NCBI GenBank assembly: GCA_009869945.1
Contig: WIXG01000585.1
Span: forward strand, 1-35,762
Direction of reading: 5' to 3'
DNA from: Mesaphorura yosii
Taxonomy: Eukaryota > Arthropoda > Collembola > Poduromorpha > Tullbergiidae
DNA length: 35,762 bases
The notes below the pieces were generated by a model, which worked only from the letters and a program-made list of their open reading frames with translations, did not search any database and was not told the DNA's origin. Shown piece by piece: positions 1-11,920 of the stretch. Made by a program: the position numbers and the translations under genes. Within the stretch, counting starts at the first letter, position 1; the number at the start of each line of letters is the position of its first letter.

Positions 1-120
1 TACCGACTCTGACTCCCCAGTTTTGGGAGTCGCACCTTACCGACTCTCACTGCACGGGATCGATGGCTTTCGATTCCGACTCTGAATCCCACCAAAATGG
101 GAGTCGTGGCGAGCACTAGG
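1..120. repeat. Short hairpin-forming repeat at left edge
   Basis: The octamer CCGACTCT occurs three times, starting near positions 3, 40 and 76. Two of the copies lead into related hairpins. The first is GACTCCC at 11-17 against GGGAGTC at 25-31, a perfect 7-bp stem. The second is GAATCCCA at 84-91 against TGGGAGTC at 98-105, with one mismatch. The two hairpin units are similar to each other, so this looks like part of a duplicated or dispersed element cut by the window edge. Its family is not recognised. Confidence 0.5.
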
Positions 121-1111
121 CAAAATACAGCTTGTACTTTCAAACGATCATTGAGAGCTTGCAACAAAACAATTGACCAAAAAGGGTTGAATACTGATTA
201 GCTAATACAGTGCGGGAGACCATTAAAATTCCTCTATTACTGTCGTTGTTTATACAAGTTTGGATTAGTTCTTTCTGGGACCAACGGGAATTATCGGGTC
301 GTCCCAAATATTTTCGTTCCACGAACTGGGAAAGAGCATCAGACAGTAACATGAATACAACAAATAAAATGACAAAAAGGAAAGCGGATTATGAATAATG
401 AAGAGTAGTCAATGTAAGGTAAGGTAATTGTGCAAGCAACCGTTCTGGAGGGCAAGAGCTGAATAATTACACTGAGAGTTCAAAAGGTTAAATGAGCAAT
501 GTTTCGGGATTTGCATTTCCAGAGCTCATTTGGTCTCTCGGGTTCTATTCCATTCCTGCGCATACACTTTAGGATTTATTTTTTCTCTGCGTTTTCTGTT
601 GGTCTTAAAAGACGGTGAAATAGAAGCACTTAGCAAATACAACGAGCATCGAGCTCACGCGTTCAGCGATTCAACAGATTAAATATTTTCCCTGCTTAAT
701 CCCATTTCACAGTCGAAAGAATTTTCAGTCGCAGTATCCCGTGTTTGAACATGAAAGCGAAGGCAAAATTGAAGCTCTGTGCATGCACTATAGTCGACAG
801 ATCGCAAATTCTGAGATTCTAGCACGGTGAAAAAGTAATTGCATTTTCGGCTTCGGAAGCGACTGGTCAGCATTTTTAATGAACATCTGAAAGCGCACAC
901 TCTCTCCTCGAAACCATAAAAAGGAAGATGATTCACTTTTGATTAGTAACACCTCGCTTGAATGTTTGCGTAAGAGTGGTTTTCATATATTTGATTATCA
1001 GGGATCGAAATGGCATAATTATTAACTAGTAACTGGGACAGCACATATTGATAAACACATTTAAGATTTAATGGAATTGTGAGCGTTGTCTAAAAAGAAT
1101 TACTTTTACAG
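121..1111 (+). other. Non-coding stretch, inferred SCAPER intron
   Basis: No recognisable exon is seen between the left-edge repeat and the first SCAPER exon. The stretch ends in a good acceptor (TTACTTTTACAG at 1100-1111), so at least its right part is intron. Open frames here, such as 210-398 on the plus strand, show no recognisable protein features. An unrecognised upstream SCAPER exon cannot be excluded. Confidence 0.5.
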
Positions 1112-1193
1112 GCCCTTATACCAGATGATAACAGGTGGTTGTGCGGATCTCCGGGTGGTAATAATGAGCAATTACCAGTGGACCCTGTCATTG
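1112..1193 (+). CDS. SCAPER: SCAPER homologue, internal exon (first in window)
   Basis: This is an 82-base internal exon, preceded by TTTTACAG and followed by the donor GTAAGA. It reads 27 codons plus one base, beginning ALIPDDNRWLCG and ending PVDPVI. The first base of the next codon is completed by the following exon to give Glu. The exon is assigned to SCAPER because it joins in frame with downstream exons that resemble the C-terminal region of vertebrate SCAPER. On its own it would be hard to identify, since this part is weakly conserved. The intron to its left means the gene starts outside the window. SCAPER is a cytoplasmic, ER-associated protein reported to bind cyclin A/CDK2. Confidence 0.75.
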
Positions 1194-1261
1194 GTAAGAA
1201 GACGAATTATTGACCTAATAATTCGTTCATTACTCATGCATTTATAACCGACTGATTTCAG

Positions 1262-1397
1262 AATCTGTAGTTGAACTTCTATTCAACATCCTGAACGTTG
1301 TGCCGGATCCGCTGACGGGAATCACAAGTGCGAAAGGGAAATATTTGACCGAAATTGAAAAGAAAGAAATAGAAAATCGCACTTTGGACATCATCGG
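1262..1397 (+). CDS. SCAPER: SCAPER homologue, internal exon 2 in window
   Basis: This 136-base exon follows a 68-base intron ending CTGATTTCAG and has the strong donor GTAAGT. It enters in phase 1 and leaves in phase 2. The residues run from ESVVELLFNILNVVPDP to NRTLDIIG and look helical, as expected for the C-terminal part of SCAPER, which is largely alpha-helical repeat-like sequence. Its last residues join directly with YLVASGVIDRF in the next exon, 11.5 kb away. That join resembles a vertebrate SCAPER stretch of the form LIsYvv-GLIDKL, so no exon appears to be missing between them. Confidence 0.85.
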
Positions 1398-2664
1398 GTA
1401 AGTTTTCTATTTCGAATGAGATTCAACGACTAGGTTACAAAAGCAGCAGTTTTGCGGAAGGAAAAGTTCAGAAACCGTGATCGAACACTCTCATTAAGCT
1501 TCAGTATGACACCAACATCTCATCGTAATATGCGACAAGAAAACCCAAAGACCGAAGTGGTCTCGTGTAGCAAGGAAAAATTGAATGTTTGAGTTAGTTT
1601 GATTATTGAAGAGCCGTTTTTAACTTGTCTTGAAAGCAGAAAATCATGCCATAAAATTCATGGAGAGAAACATTGAGAGGAGTAGTATTTTAGAGATTGC
1701 TCGTTTTGCGCTGAATAATGTTTCAGGACCCCCAACTGGTTAAGTAGCCCCACAACAACACTAAAGCCCTTACCGTTCTACCACAAAGGCACTGCACGGA
1801 TTTATACACTATTACCGTTCGTAATGGACAGATTTTCAGTTCGTAATTTAATGGGCTTGTTAGACAAAAATATAAACATCTAAGACTTTTACTGATGCAA
1901 CAAAAGTGATTCTGTTACTTTAAAATTTGAGTAGAGTTGTAAGTGTGTCTAGAGAATTAGAATTGTGACGAGTTTTCTGAGATGGAAGGATAATACGGTC
2001 CAATGCATCCTGCGTTTTTTTAGTTCGCTTGGCTATTTAGTATAAGCTTGGTGACTCAAAACCAAACTTGTACCAGCAAATAAAGTGTAGGATGAGGTTT
2101 GAAATTCTCAGGAGATTCCGAAAGCGGGCGAGCACGTAGGAAATGATTGAATGAAATGAGTGTAGATAATGTGTATTTGTATTTGTATACAAAGTTCACG
2201 TTGCGGCTGAAAATTGTTTTATTATTAGGAGGGTTTTCCTTTTCTGTGGTCAAATATTTGCTCTCTGTTCCAAATTTGCAATGAATTTAGAAATCGATAA
2301 ACAATCGCGGTACAAGTTTCACACATTTGACCTGTGCCCCTGACAGACTCTCATCTTCTCCAATGCTATTGAAGTTAAAGTTGCACTTTTCCAGCCTGAG
2401 CTTCGTGTTAACTGACGACTAATTCATTTCATATTTACTTTAAAAACTCTGTATTTTCTATTGTTTACTCGGCATACAAGTCCACTGCAATTCATAAAAA
2501 GAGAGATGGATTAGATTTGTCATTTCTGAAAGTTCTTTACTTACTTTCAGCGTGCTGGGCTGTGCTTTAGAATGCGTTGTCTAGTATCGAAAGTATAGGA
2601 AATTGATTTTCTCCTATTTTTGTGCTTTCTCCCCCAGAATTCTCTGTAATGTTATTTCAGGAAA

Positions 2665-2699
2665 AGCGAGAACTTCTTTCTTCGAGAAGGAACTTCGCT
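2665..2699. repeat. Imperfect foldback in SCAPER intron
   Basis: AGCGA at 2665-2669 pairs with TCGCT at 2695-2699, and an inner CTTCT at 2673-2677 pairs with AGAAG at 2685-2689, with mismatches between the two stems. It is shorter than a usual microRNA precursor, so no RNA gene is claimed. Confidence 0.3.
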
Positions 2700-4219
2700 A
2701 TTATTGTATGAGTGTTATGTTAAGTGATGTGATGTGTTAATGACATGACAAAACTTTTCCATTTATTTTTTCTTTCTTGCTCATTCATGGGGTCCTTCTC
2801 CGGTTCGCCGGGCTAGACTCCTTCTGCCGGGTTGCTTGCCACCGCCTCGCTTCTTCCATTGTCACCGATCATCGTATTTTTAATGCTATTTTAATTCAGT
2901 TGGAACACAAGGCTTACGAGAATTTTTAAAAAATAAATGATTAATACTGTCGACATGTTCAGTTGCAGTCGCGCACTCAGAAAATGAAACGTCGTAATCC
3001 CTGGTTTGAATTGCTAAGCAGCACATCACGACTGAGAGAAAGCGTTTCCTGATTTTTCATTTTCCTATAAATATCCCATTCGTAAGTTGAAATGAATGTT
3101 TCACACTGAAATCATAAGCCAGGGCTAAAATTTCTAATTCATGTTGCAGCGCAACGAGTTCTTACTTCACCATGAAAAGTTATCCTGTTAGAATTATTCG
3201 GGTCTATTTTTGGATTTGTTTGTCCAAGGGTTTAGGGACGATATCAATCACAAACAATGGCAATAACTTTGTTAGCAGTTGTAATAATGCGGTAACCCAA
3301 TCTAGTGTGCATGAGCAACAGATGATGAGTTTCATTTGTTCGTTCGAATTGTTCGAATGGTGTTGATACAATCTTTGCTTTTATAACTTATCAATTGATA
3401 AATCCAAACTCACTAAAACCCAAACCAGTGTTTATCTGAATTGTCATATTGCTATTTTTGGCGACCGGACTTTAATTCTGTGAGTGCTTCCCATGCTGTC
3501 TTTGTCGCAGCCCCTGTGTTGTTATTATTAATTATCATTATTGCTTTGTTGCAATAGGAGTACTTGCGATGATACGATAAGTGTTTCAATCTGGGCGATT
3601 CGTCCAGATGAGCAGCCGAACACAGCATCACTTGCTAATTTATATTCATACACTTGTTTATTGTTGTAGATTTCACTTTAATTCTCCTTTTTTATTCGAA
3701 TGCGATTCAGAATTGAAAAATACGGAAAAGAAATCAAAATCAGAGTGATGGTTTTGGTCTGTGCTGACTGGCACAGCGAGCGAGGGGAACTCGCAGTTGT
3801 TCTTTTTTGCGGATCTCTCTTGCTCACTTGAATTAATATACATTCATTGTGCGATGCGATTGAATTGGAGTCTGTGATTGTAGCCAGAAAGTACTTATTA
3901 TTAGGCTTTTCCCATTCCTGCACCGACAATACAAATACAAATCGAAACGAAACTGGGAAACCTATTACTCAATTTCAAATGTTGCACACGCTGTTGAAAG
4001 GTTATCACAGATGATGATTTTCCTGCTGCTCTCTTTTCATTCATCAGGCCTGACATCCAACTTAAAAAGCTCGTGAATATTAATGAAGAATCTTTTTTGA
4101 TTAAGTGTGGAAATCTCGAACAATTTATAAATGCCAAATCTTTCTTCAGGTCAGGAATAAACTACGATCCAGTGCACACCATAGCCTAAATTTTCAATAG
4201 TTACTAAATTGCACAGGAG

Positions 4220-4573
4220 ATGCGCGACAAATTGAATAAGTTCGAATTGTTCGTGTATCATGAACTCTTCGATGGGAACGCGATCTACCACAACTGGCAA
4301 CTGGCTGGGAAGCCGGAACGTGGACGGCGCACGCTCGAGTTCGAGTATTTGACACTTTTATTCCGCCCTTGGCACGCGTCTGCCGAGAAAATCTTGTTTT
4401 TGTTATTGAGGATGCCGACGAGTGTGTGGACTCTGCGAATACAAAAGAGAAGAATTTGGGGAGTTGTGGAATGGCATGGGCATCACGCAGTACTAAAAAA
4501 CCACACACCGACATTACGTCCGTTCGCAAGAGATCCAAATAATAATGTGCACGATGCTGCATTGAGTCATTGA
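4220..4573 (+). CDS. Uncertain 117-aa ORF nested in SCAPER intron
   Basis: An ATG-initiated ORF of 117 codons (MRDKLNKFELFVYHELFDG at its start) lies in a locally GC-richer patch. Three bases before the ATG region is an acceptor-like TTGCACAG, with TTACTAAAT, which resembles a branch point, just upstream. The TGA stop overlaps an AATAAA at 4573-4578, followed by a G/T-rich stretch (GGTTCCGGGTTTG). If the upstream SCAPER exon were spliced to the acceptor at 4216, the SCAPER frame would hit a stop within a few codons, so this ORF is not an in-frame SCAPER exon. No domain, signal peptide or family is recognised. The opposite strand is also open over much of the same span (4194-4562), which weakens the coding case. 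It could be a nested single-exon gene or a chance ORF. Confidence 0.2.
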   Translation: MRDKLNKFELFVYHELFDGNAIYHNWQLAGKPERGRRTLEFEYLTLLFRPWHASAEKILFLLLRMPTSVWTLRIQKRRIWGVVEWHGHHAVLKNHTPTLRPFARDPNNNVHDAALSH

Positions 4574-7500
4574 ATAAAATCGTTAGATTACATAATATGG
4601 TTCCGGGTTTGAGTTCTCAATACGCGCGACCGGCACACCGCGTCCTGTCCTGTGAAGAGTTGCTTTTATATATTTCTGAAAGTCACACTCGCCGAGCCAA
4701 GCATGAATTGCCTGCAGTAGTCCGAACGCGTAATTTGTTTTGATACGAAGCTAGAAAAATTATGTATGAGCTTCTATTATATAATTCTACAATGTTTAAT
4801 ATTTCATGAATGAAAACCCGCTAATTCACATCCGTCCATACTATGAAGAAATACTATGAAGACCATACGCATACCAGTGTATACATTTGGTTTTCATAGT
4901 ACTTTCTGCCGAGCTCATGCATCCCTCAATTTCCGGTTTGACAGAAGCCGCCGCTGCACCGTAATCGAGTTTAAACATTCTCGGGTAATTTCTCATATGA
5001 TCGTCGTCGATGCCATTGCAAATGATAACGATATGACTTCTATTACTTGTGTGTATTATTCAAGTTCAAGTTTTGTTCTTCCATGTGCAGGCAACCTAGA
5101 CTAGCTTAGGAAATAATTTGTTATAATATTATTTGTGAAATAATTTGTTATTTGGTCGATTAATGCTTCGATCGCTTTTCTTGACATCAGTTATCGCAAG
5201 CAGAGACAGAATTAAGCGGATTATTACATTTTTATTTCTGTTCGCCCTGCACAGTATGCTGTGGTTATGAATGACCCTGCTGCATTTGTCAGCCAAAATA
5301 TTTCTGCTGAAGTGATGATACTTCCATTGTTGTCGTTATCAAAGCTATCGTTCAACCTGTGCGCGAAAGGGGAATCGGCAATATTTATTACTTTGATACC
5401 TCTAATACCAAATAATGCATTTTAAGATGAAAAGGGCTGGAATAAAATGTATGAGTTACGCGTAATATCATGTTTTGGGTTTGGGGTAAAGTTACATGTA
5501 GCGCTGCATAATTTTACTAACCCATTTAATATCCTCTATCAAAGGCATAAAGATTTGTGCAGTACACTTGTTACATTGCTTTTAGCACAACACAACAAAC
5601 AAGGATCGAAGATTAGAAATTCCAAATTCGTGTAAAAAGGATCAGGATTTTGGTGTAAAAAGTGTGCCTTATGCCAACATTTCTGAATTACCCAATATAT
5701 TTCCACGCTTGCAAGTGAACCAGCAATGTTTATACACGCTGATTAAATTATTTGTTGTGTAATGGCTGCGATAATTCTTTGTGTATACACGCAAATGGAA
5801 TGCATCCATGTGTTTCACAAGTTCACAATCGGATGCTATTAATGCTTCTGTAGCTGCAGCTGGTTGGCTACTAGCAAGCAAGATATTTTTGTGTTTGTAC
5901 AAGAACGGAACATGCAGCAAGAACTGAGCGAGTGCTATTACTTAGCAAACTCTATCTAAAAGTCTTGTCATGTAATTGCTGCAACCACGGCACGGCAGGC
6001 ATTAAATTTATTTGGAGGTGTGAAACGAAGTACTTAACGTGCCAGTGCCTCGCCACTGTGTAGACAACCCATCAATAATGTATGAGTAACTGCAGACGGG
6101 CCCATGTTTGAACTACGTGTCTGTCATTGTTTCAACCTTTTGCTTCGAGAGGTTTAAGGTTAATGAGTGGCTGGGCTTTGGCGAGCCATGCCAGCTACCC
6201 AGAGTTTTTACAACCTTGGAGTTGGACTGCCTTTTCGAAAATTCTTCGTGTTCTTTGCTTCAATCGTGATCCTTCTCTTGATCATGCAGCTGACTGAGCT
6301 AACTCCAGCGTTCCTGATTTTCGGCGGAACTTATCCATAATTCAGCATACATTTAGTATCTTTATGCTAGCGAGAGTGCAGCCACGCTCGTGATACTCGT
6401 TATCACAATCAAAGTGCATTCTGCACTAAAAGTTAGTCTCGACGAAGTAAAACCCGCCGAGCCCAGTAAGTCTTGATCGCCCGAGCGAGAGGTCTTTTGG
6501 GCATTTACCCATTTCCAAAACGCAGTTTACATCCCGCCTATAGAAACATATTTGCCATTGCCATTCAAGGTGAATTTACAGTAGGGAAATATGCTTTCAG
6601 AAACAAGAGACGCAGTCAAGAGACACTAAACCGACGAGACAATACTTTCAAAGGCTGCTCATATATTATGCTTTCCCATTTGCGATGCGCGCTTTTTTCT
6701 TTTTGGGTCTTGTGCTTAGATATTAAATTATCTTATGATGTAGCAGCAGACACATCGAACGTATCGCTAAAAGAAGAGTGCGAGTGTGGTGCGGTGCGAG
6801 AGAGAAAAAAACGCTAAAAAGCTTCTTTCACTTTTTATGGAGACTCGAATATATTTTTCGTCGAAACATATTTTTTATACTCCTGGGGGAAGCCCTAATG
6901 CAAAGATTGTGATATCTGTCCTTGCCTGCACTGAGTGCGGACTGGGACTATGGAAGTGGCATTTTTAGTGTGGAGAGCGAGAATCGCAGTCGAGTATGGC
7001 TTTGGTTTAAAAATGGAGAGAAAAAATTTGAAAAAAGGATTGAACCGATGAGAGAAATCAATGACACGGGAAAAGTTTTTGTACGAATGAGAAAGTCTGG
7101 TCCCAGCCTCCAAAAATTGAGGAATTCGTAGCAAAATCAGCAAGTAAACGAGAAGCAAGCAAGAAGTGAAAAGTCAGCTAGAAAAATGGACGAGCATAGA
7201 AATTCGTTTGGTTACACACTTGTAAAGGGTTACTGTTAGCGAAAAGAATTGGACTTGGGCCATTGAAAATATTGAGTTCGTGCCTGTAGTGCGACCCAAA
7301 AAAGGACAGTTTGAAGGTCCACAATTGTTTGATGAATGTATTTTAATTTTATAATGGGCGTGAGCAATATCGATCATCGATAATTATGTTGGTCCTGATT
7401 TATTAGAAAAGGATAACTTGGAATAGTTCCAATGACAATTCATATTCATGCATGCCCTTCTTGAAAAGTGAGGGCAATAAAAATGACACAACATAAGGCT

Positions 7501-10500
7501 TAGCTTGACCAGGACGCAGATACGCATATTACGGGATTATAATATGCCGAATTTGAAATTAGCTGTAGTTCATTCGAAGAAGAAGAAAGGGTGCCAAACG
7601 AGCAGCAGCAGCATTTACTCTAATCGATTAGCGATAATTCTGTAAGGGAATAATAGACATTTCAATCAAGTGCATATGTGCCCTGAATCCATTGCACTAT
7701 GCACAATTGAACTGCATGCATGTCAAAGTACAGGTGGCCTTTTAAAAGTTAAAAGCCCTGAATACATTAATATTCAAATGAATTTTAAGCGTGCAGCTTG
7801 ACTTCTATTATTTGTGTGTTTGTGTGGTGCAGCACCAGACTGGAGATTCTGATCATGAATTCAGGTTTGAAATCCACATGTTCTCGATCTCGATCACAAC
7901 AATGAAACTGGAAACTGAATCTGGATGTTCATATTTTATAAAAGTGTTTTAAAAACTGGAGCAGATTCATTGCACTTGCATTGCATCCGCGCCTGCTGTA
8001 CGTACGCAGGGGTAACTTTCTCATTGAACGCGCTTTTGATGGACAGTTTGACAACCAGAAACTATTCATAGTCAGACATGAAATACGGTCAGATGTTAGA
8101 TCATCAGATGAATATTCAGTGCATGAGATTTACTCTGTGAGTACTGTGAGATAATATTTTGGCAGAGCCGATGCAGATCTTTGCTTCTACAAGAAGAATT
8201 CATAGAAGTTCAAGAAGGAATCATGATGTTATAATTAAAAAGATGCTGCTGACTCCTAATTTTTAATTCCTGCAAAAAATTGATTAAAATTTGTAATTAA
8301 ACCTGAAAATTAATCAAAATATTTGTCTTTGTGCATCTGTTCCTTGGACCCAGGCTTAGTGGATGCGAACATAATGAGGAACTTCGTAATTATTGTAATC
8401 TATTCGCACGCCCGCGCCCTTGTGAGTGAACGCAATTATCAAGACGACGAAGGCAAGCGCATAGTTGTTGCTGCCATTCGACATTAGTTTGTGACACTGC
8501 ACTGGTCTGGAAATTGAAATGTATCTTTCTTGTTTTGATTCGATTTGCCTTGGCAAACGTGAGTCGAGGGGAGTCGCATGTCGAATGATTATGATATCCC
8601 TTGCTGGGCGCGTGCAGCGCCAAGGGCTTTGGTTAATTTGGAGTGAGCCACTTGCCTACTTGTCTTTACACACTTGTTTTCGAAAGCAGGGTACTTATTT
8701 TGCACATTCTGTCTCTGTGACGCAGTATACGCGGTGGCGCGTCTCGTCCTTCCTCCGTGGGGTCAAGGAATCTGAAAGATCCTTGACGCAGGCGACGGAC
8801 ATAGTAAATTATGCACGGAGACAGACCACAGGGAAAGCAATTCGCTAATGGCACACTCAAAGGTCTCTCTGCTCGTCCACCACCAGAAAGTGAGATTGAA
8901 TATTGCAGTCAGGAGACAGAACGGAATAAATGTTTGGGCATGTAACTGGAATATGATGGTTCAGTTGATAAGCATCCGTAATCATCATCACCACTCCTAC
9001 CAAAAGTACACATTTTCACTTTGAACAATATTAGCGTGTCGTGCCCATGAATTTGATTAAGCGAGGAGAAAAAGTGCACTCCAACCAATGCTTTGGGGAC
9101 TCACAACACAAAAACCCATGAGTGTCCAACTGGGACTTATTTTTTTCATAATCTGGACGTAGATGTAAGGAGTGGCTCCAGTCCTCTGCGCTCTGCCGCC
9201 ATCGTTCTTTATGCGTGCATTTATAGTATTTATGTGACGCGACCCTTGGGGACTCAAAACAAAAAGCAAACTGAATGAGCCCTCTTCAGTGCTGCGTTTC
9301 TGGGAGAAGATGAAAAAGATCTCTATTATTATCATCAGCTACGCCGTATGTATGTGCCTTCGTATCTCGCAATCATCTCCCGTGCCGTGAAAGGCGAAGT
9401 GAGATCTGTCTCGCTCTGTGTCATTCATACCAGCACCATATGAGAGATGGCTTTTTATGCTTGCCCTTCTCCAAATGAGTCGTGGCAAAGGTTATGCTGA
9501 TGACCGATTAAAATCGTATCCATCACAGCTGGTCCTTTCACGGTGCTCCAGAAAGAATGACAATGGAACGATGAATGAGTTAATACTTTTATCAAGTAAC
9601 TGTCCATAAATGTACCAAGATGCGAGTGTAAATAAATGATGATGACGATGACGAAGGGAGTGAGCGCCAGGAAACTGCGTTGCGTTGGGAAATCCACCAT
9701 GTGGACCAATACTCGAAGCGTCTCCAAAAGTGAAAGCAATCCAGGAATTTTTGACTGATTAGGGTGAGCCGTACTTCCTTCCGAGGGAGCAAAACATTGC
9801 ACTGCTTTGCTTCTCTTTATCCTTGGGATCATGGGCTTATTTCCGTTGGTTGGTAATCAAATCAAAGTTTCTCTCCTTGTTCGCATCCTAACAAGATGTT
9901 TTAAATTTTCCGTGTTCTCTCTCGGTGCAAATAGCTAGTGACAGAAATGTAAGCTTGCATTAGTCATCGTGTGATTTAGACGTGGTACTCGCATTCAAAG
10001 CAGAGATTTTTGTAGCGTAATCTAATAATTCTGCATGATTGCATTATTATTGCGGATAATTTCTACGTGCTCAAAATTAGAGTGTAGGCAGTGCAAACAG
10101 GATCGGCTTCACTGAAACTGTCTTTTTAACCTTTCTCCCGCGATTCAGCTCTGCAATTAAATTATCGAAACATGGGAGAAATGATGAAACCAGAGATGCA
10201 TGACGGCCTAATGGGAGAGGCATGGAGGCAGAATGAGCAGCAACAGCAACAACAATAGTAATTGAATGATGAGTGAAAGAAATCAAGAACTGTGCCTTAA
10301 CATGATTATTAGCACAAAGAGACAACAGTGCGCGACTTGGCAGCAGGCAACAGGCGGCTCAGGCGCGCTGCACGGGGTCGAATGTCCAATTTAAAGATGA
10401 TGATCTGATTTAGTTTGAAATAATAAAATTATCGTAGCAGAAGATGGAAGTTTATAGCAACTCACAACTCGCGGGCATTGTTATCGCAGTCACGCACGAA

Positions 10501-11374
10501 GAACGTGGAATGGCAGCCCAGACCCAATGTGCTCTATTTTCTCGGAGATTGTTATTGTAATCATTAGCTGTATATTTACATTTGCAGAAAACTGTTTGAG
10601 ACCCTTTCTTGCTGATAAGAAGGCTTGCCCGCTTGCCATTTCTTTCTGGGACATGACGCTTCATCGGAAGGTTGTTAAAAGAGTCCAATAATACAGCGAG
10701 GATAATTGTGACGATTTGCAACAAGTTACTAACGTAAATTTTTATGAGAATGAAATCTGTTGTGATTCTTATGAAGATTCAGTTACAATTCTGTATAATT
10801 AATTTGCCCTTTTAGATCAGTTTGGAGAACTGAAGATTAGACTAGCGTGGTGCCTGCGTAGAGCAGAGCAATTTAAGATTTTCAAAAGTGAGACTTTGTT
10901 ATTTTGTGGACGCGCAAAGTAAATGACATCAGTGATTTGAAGTTGTAACTTGAGATCTCCACAAAGAACAGCAAATCGTCTCATTTCTCAGTGTCTTTTG
11001 GCAAGGATGTTTTATGAATTTACATAAACGGATGGGGTGAAATCGTGCAATGTGAAATGCTCGTCTTTTGTCTCCTTTCAAATGCACTTGGTTTCCATTT
11101 CGATCTTTGCTTCTTCCGCTAAAGAAAACTAAGTGAATGAGATTTATCATATCATAACTTAACGAGCTCCAAAAACGACGGGAAAATGCTACTTTCACTT
11201 GAACTTAAATAACACACTTTGTTTGGTAGCTTGAAAATATCCTTCCCACATCCACTGGCAAGCCCCTCAGCACTGAACAGTGAATCAAAGCGACAGAATT
11301 TATGAATTACTCATACTAAAAAATTGAAGCCATATGTCGGGTTCTTTTCCCGGTAATGTAGTGCAAATGTACAC

Positions 11375-11403
11375 TATAAATTCAATGTCATATCAGTTCA
11401 GTG
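11375..11403 (+). promoter_or_regulatory. TATA plus tandem initiator-like motifs
   Basis: A TATAAA box lies at 11375-11380. It is followed by TCAGTT at 11393-11398 and an overlapping TCAGTG at 11398-11403, which resemble the arthropod initiator TCAKTY. From TATAAA to the A of the second motif is about 25 bases, close to usual core-promoter spacing. The first ATG downstream on this strand opens a 50-codon ORF with a hydrophobic N-terminus. The site is within the long SCAPER intron on the same strand. Motif matches this short can arise by chance. Confidence 0.35.
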
Positions 11404-11468
11404 CGCTCGGTTCGTTTCGCACACGAACTTCGGTTTTCAGTTCCATTATACGGGCTTAATTGAGTGAA

Positions 11469-11621
11469 ATGACAAGGACAATCTTATTCATCACCTATGC
11501 CTGTGCACTTGCCCTTTCAAGCACACTTGGGAAGCGGATTTTGATCAATTGTTGCAATTTGTTTCGCCTTTCACTTTTTAATGCTCAGCCCAGTGACGGG
11601 CTTTGTTTAAAACGGTCGTGA
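11469..11621 (+). CDS. Candidate small secreted peptide ORF (50 aa)
   Basis: This ATG ORF begins about 70 bases after the promoter-like cluster at 11375-11403. Residues 1-3 are MTR, residues 4-19 form a hydrophobic run (TILFITYACALALSST), and a GKR triplet sits at 21-23, so the N-terminus looks like a signal peptide followed by a basic site. The remainder has a Cys-Cys pair at 28-29, a single Cys at 46 and a second basic pair (KR, 48-49) just before the C-terminal Ser. This resembles small peptide precursors in outline, but no known neuropeptide or antimicrobial family is recognised. No donor in the right phase links it to the exon-like segment at 11921. It may be an independent one-exon peptide, the first exon of a longer gene, or a chance ORF. 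Confidence 0.25.
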   Translation: MTRTILFITYACALALSSTLGKRILINCCNLFRLSLFNAQPSDGLCLKRS

Positions 11622-11811
11622 ATACGTGATGAGGACCTTTTGTGTGTACCGTCCGCTCCTGGTTCATTAAAATACAATATTTGGTCATATAAACTTGAAA
11701 AATGAATTTTAGTGGCTAAATCGTTCGAGCACTCTGCATCCGGCAATTCTTGGAAATGCTGTTTGCAGGCTGGAGGAGATTCCCTGCACGAAATCGTGGA
11801 GAGAAAGATTA

Positions 11812-11889
11812 ATGATGGGCAAATTCGTCTTCGCTTTGCTATTATTAATGGATTTAATTCATTCTGATTCTTTTGTTTTTTATGTTTGA
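11812..11889 (+). CDS. Candidate signal-peptide exon (25 codons)
   Basis: The ORF starts with two consecutive ATGs and encodes MMGKFVFALLLLMDLIHSDS, followed by five more residues and a stop. It has the lysine, then long leucine-rich core, then polar region expected of a signal peptide. Weak phase-0 donors exist inside it at 11875 (GTTTTT) and 11884 (GTTTGA). Splicing from either to the acceptor at 11920 would fuse this leader to the cysteine-containing segment at 11921-12103, but the introns would be only 46 or 37 bases, shorter than usual for arthropods. That shortness is the main reason for low confidence. Confidence 0.2.
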   Translation: MMGKFVFALLLLMDLIHSDSFVFYV

Positions 11890-11920
11890 GAGTTTTCTTT
11901 TATTTTTTCAACATAAACAG

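Noticed and set aside
2795..2850. GGTTCGCCGGG segment resembling a tRNA T-arm
   Set aside because: No acceptor stem, anticodon arm or D-arm can be paired around it.
4194..4562. Minus-strand 122-codon open frame
   Set aside because: It overlaps the plus-strand 4220-4573 ORF, lacks a nearby polyadenylation signal and shows low-complexity Ser/Arg/Thr content. It is probably a shadow.
8356..8860. Several overlapping open frames of 64-109 codons on both strands
   Set aside because: All frames are similarly open, which points to base composition. No domain or splice signals distinguish any one of them.
10452..10724. Minus-strand frame ending near a GTGAGT-like donor at about 10469
   Set aside because: The Cys-containing alternative frame next to the donor has an in-frame TAG and only a poor acceptor. 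No family is recognised.
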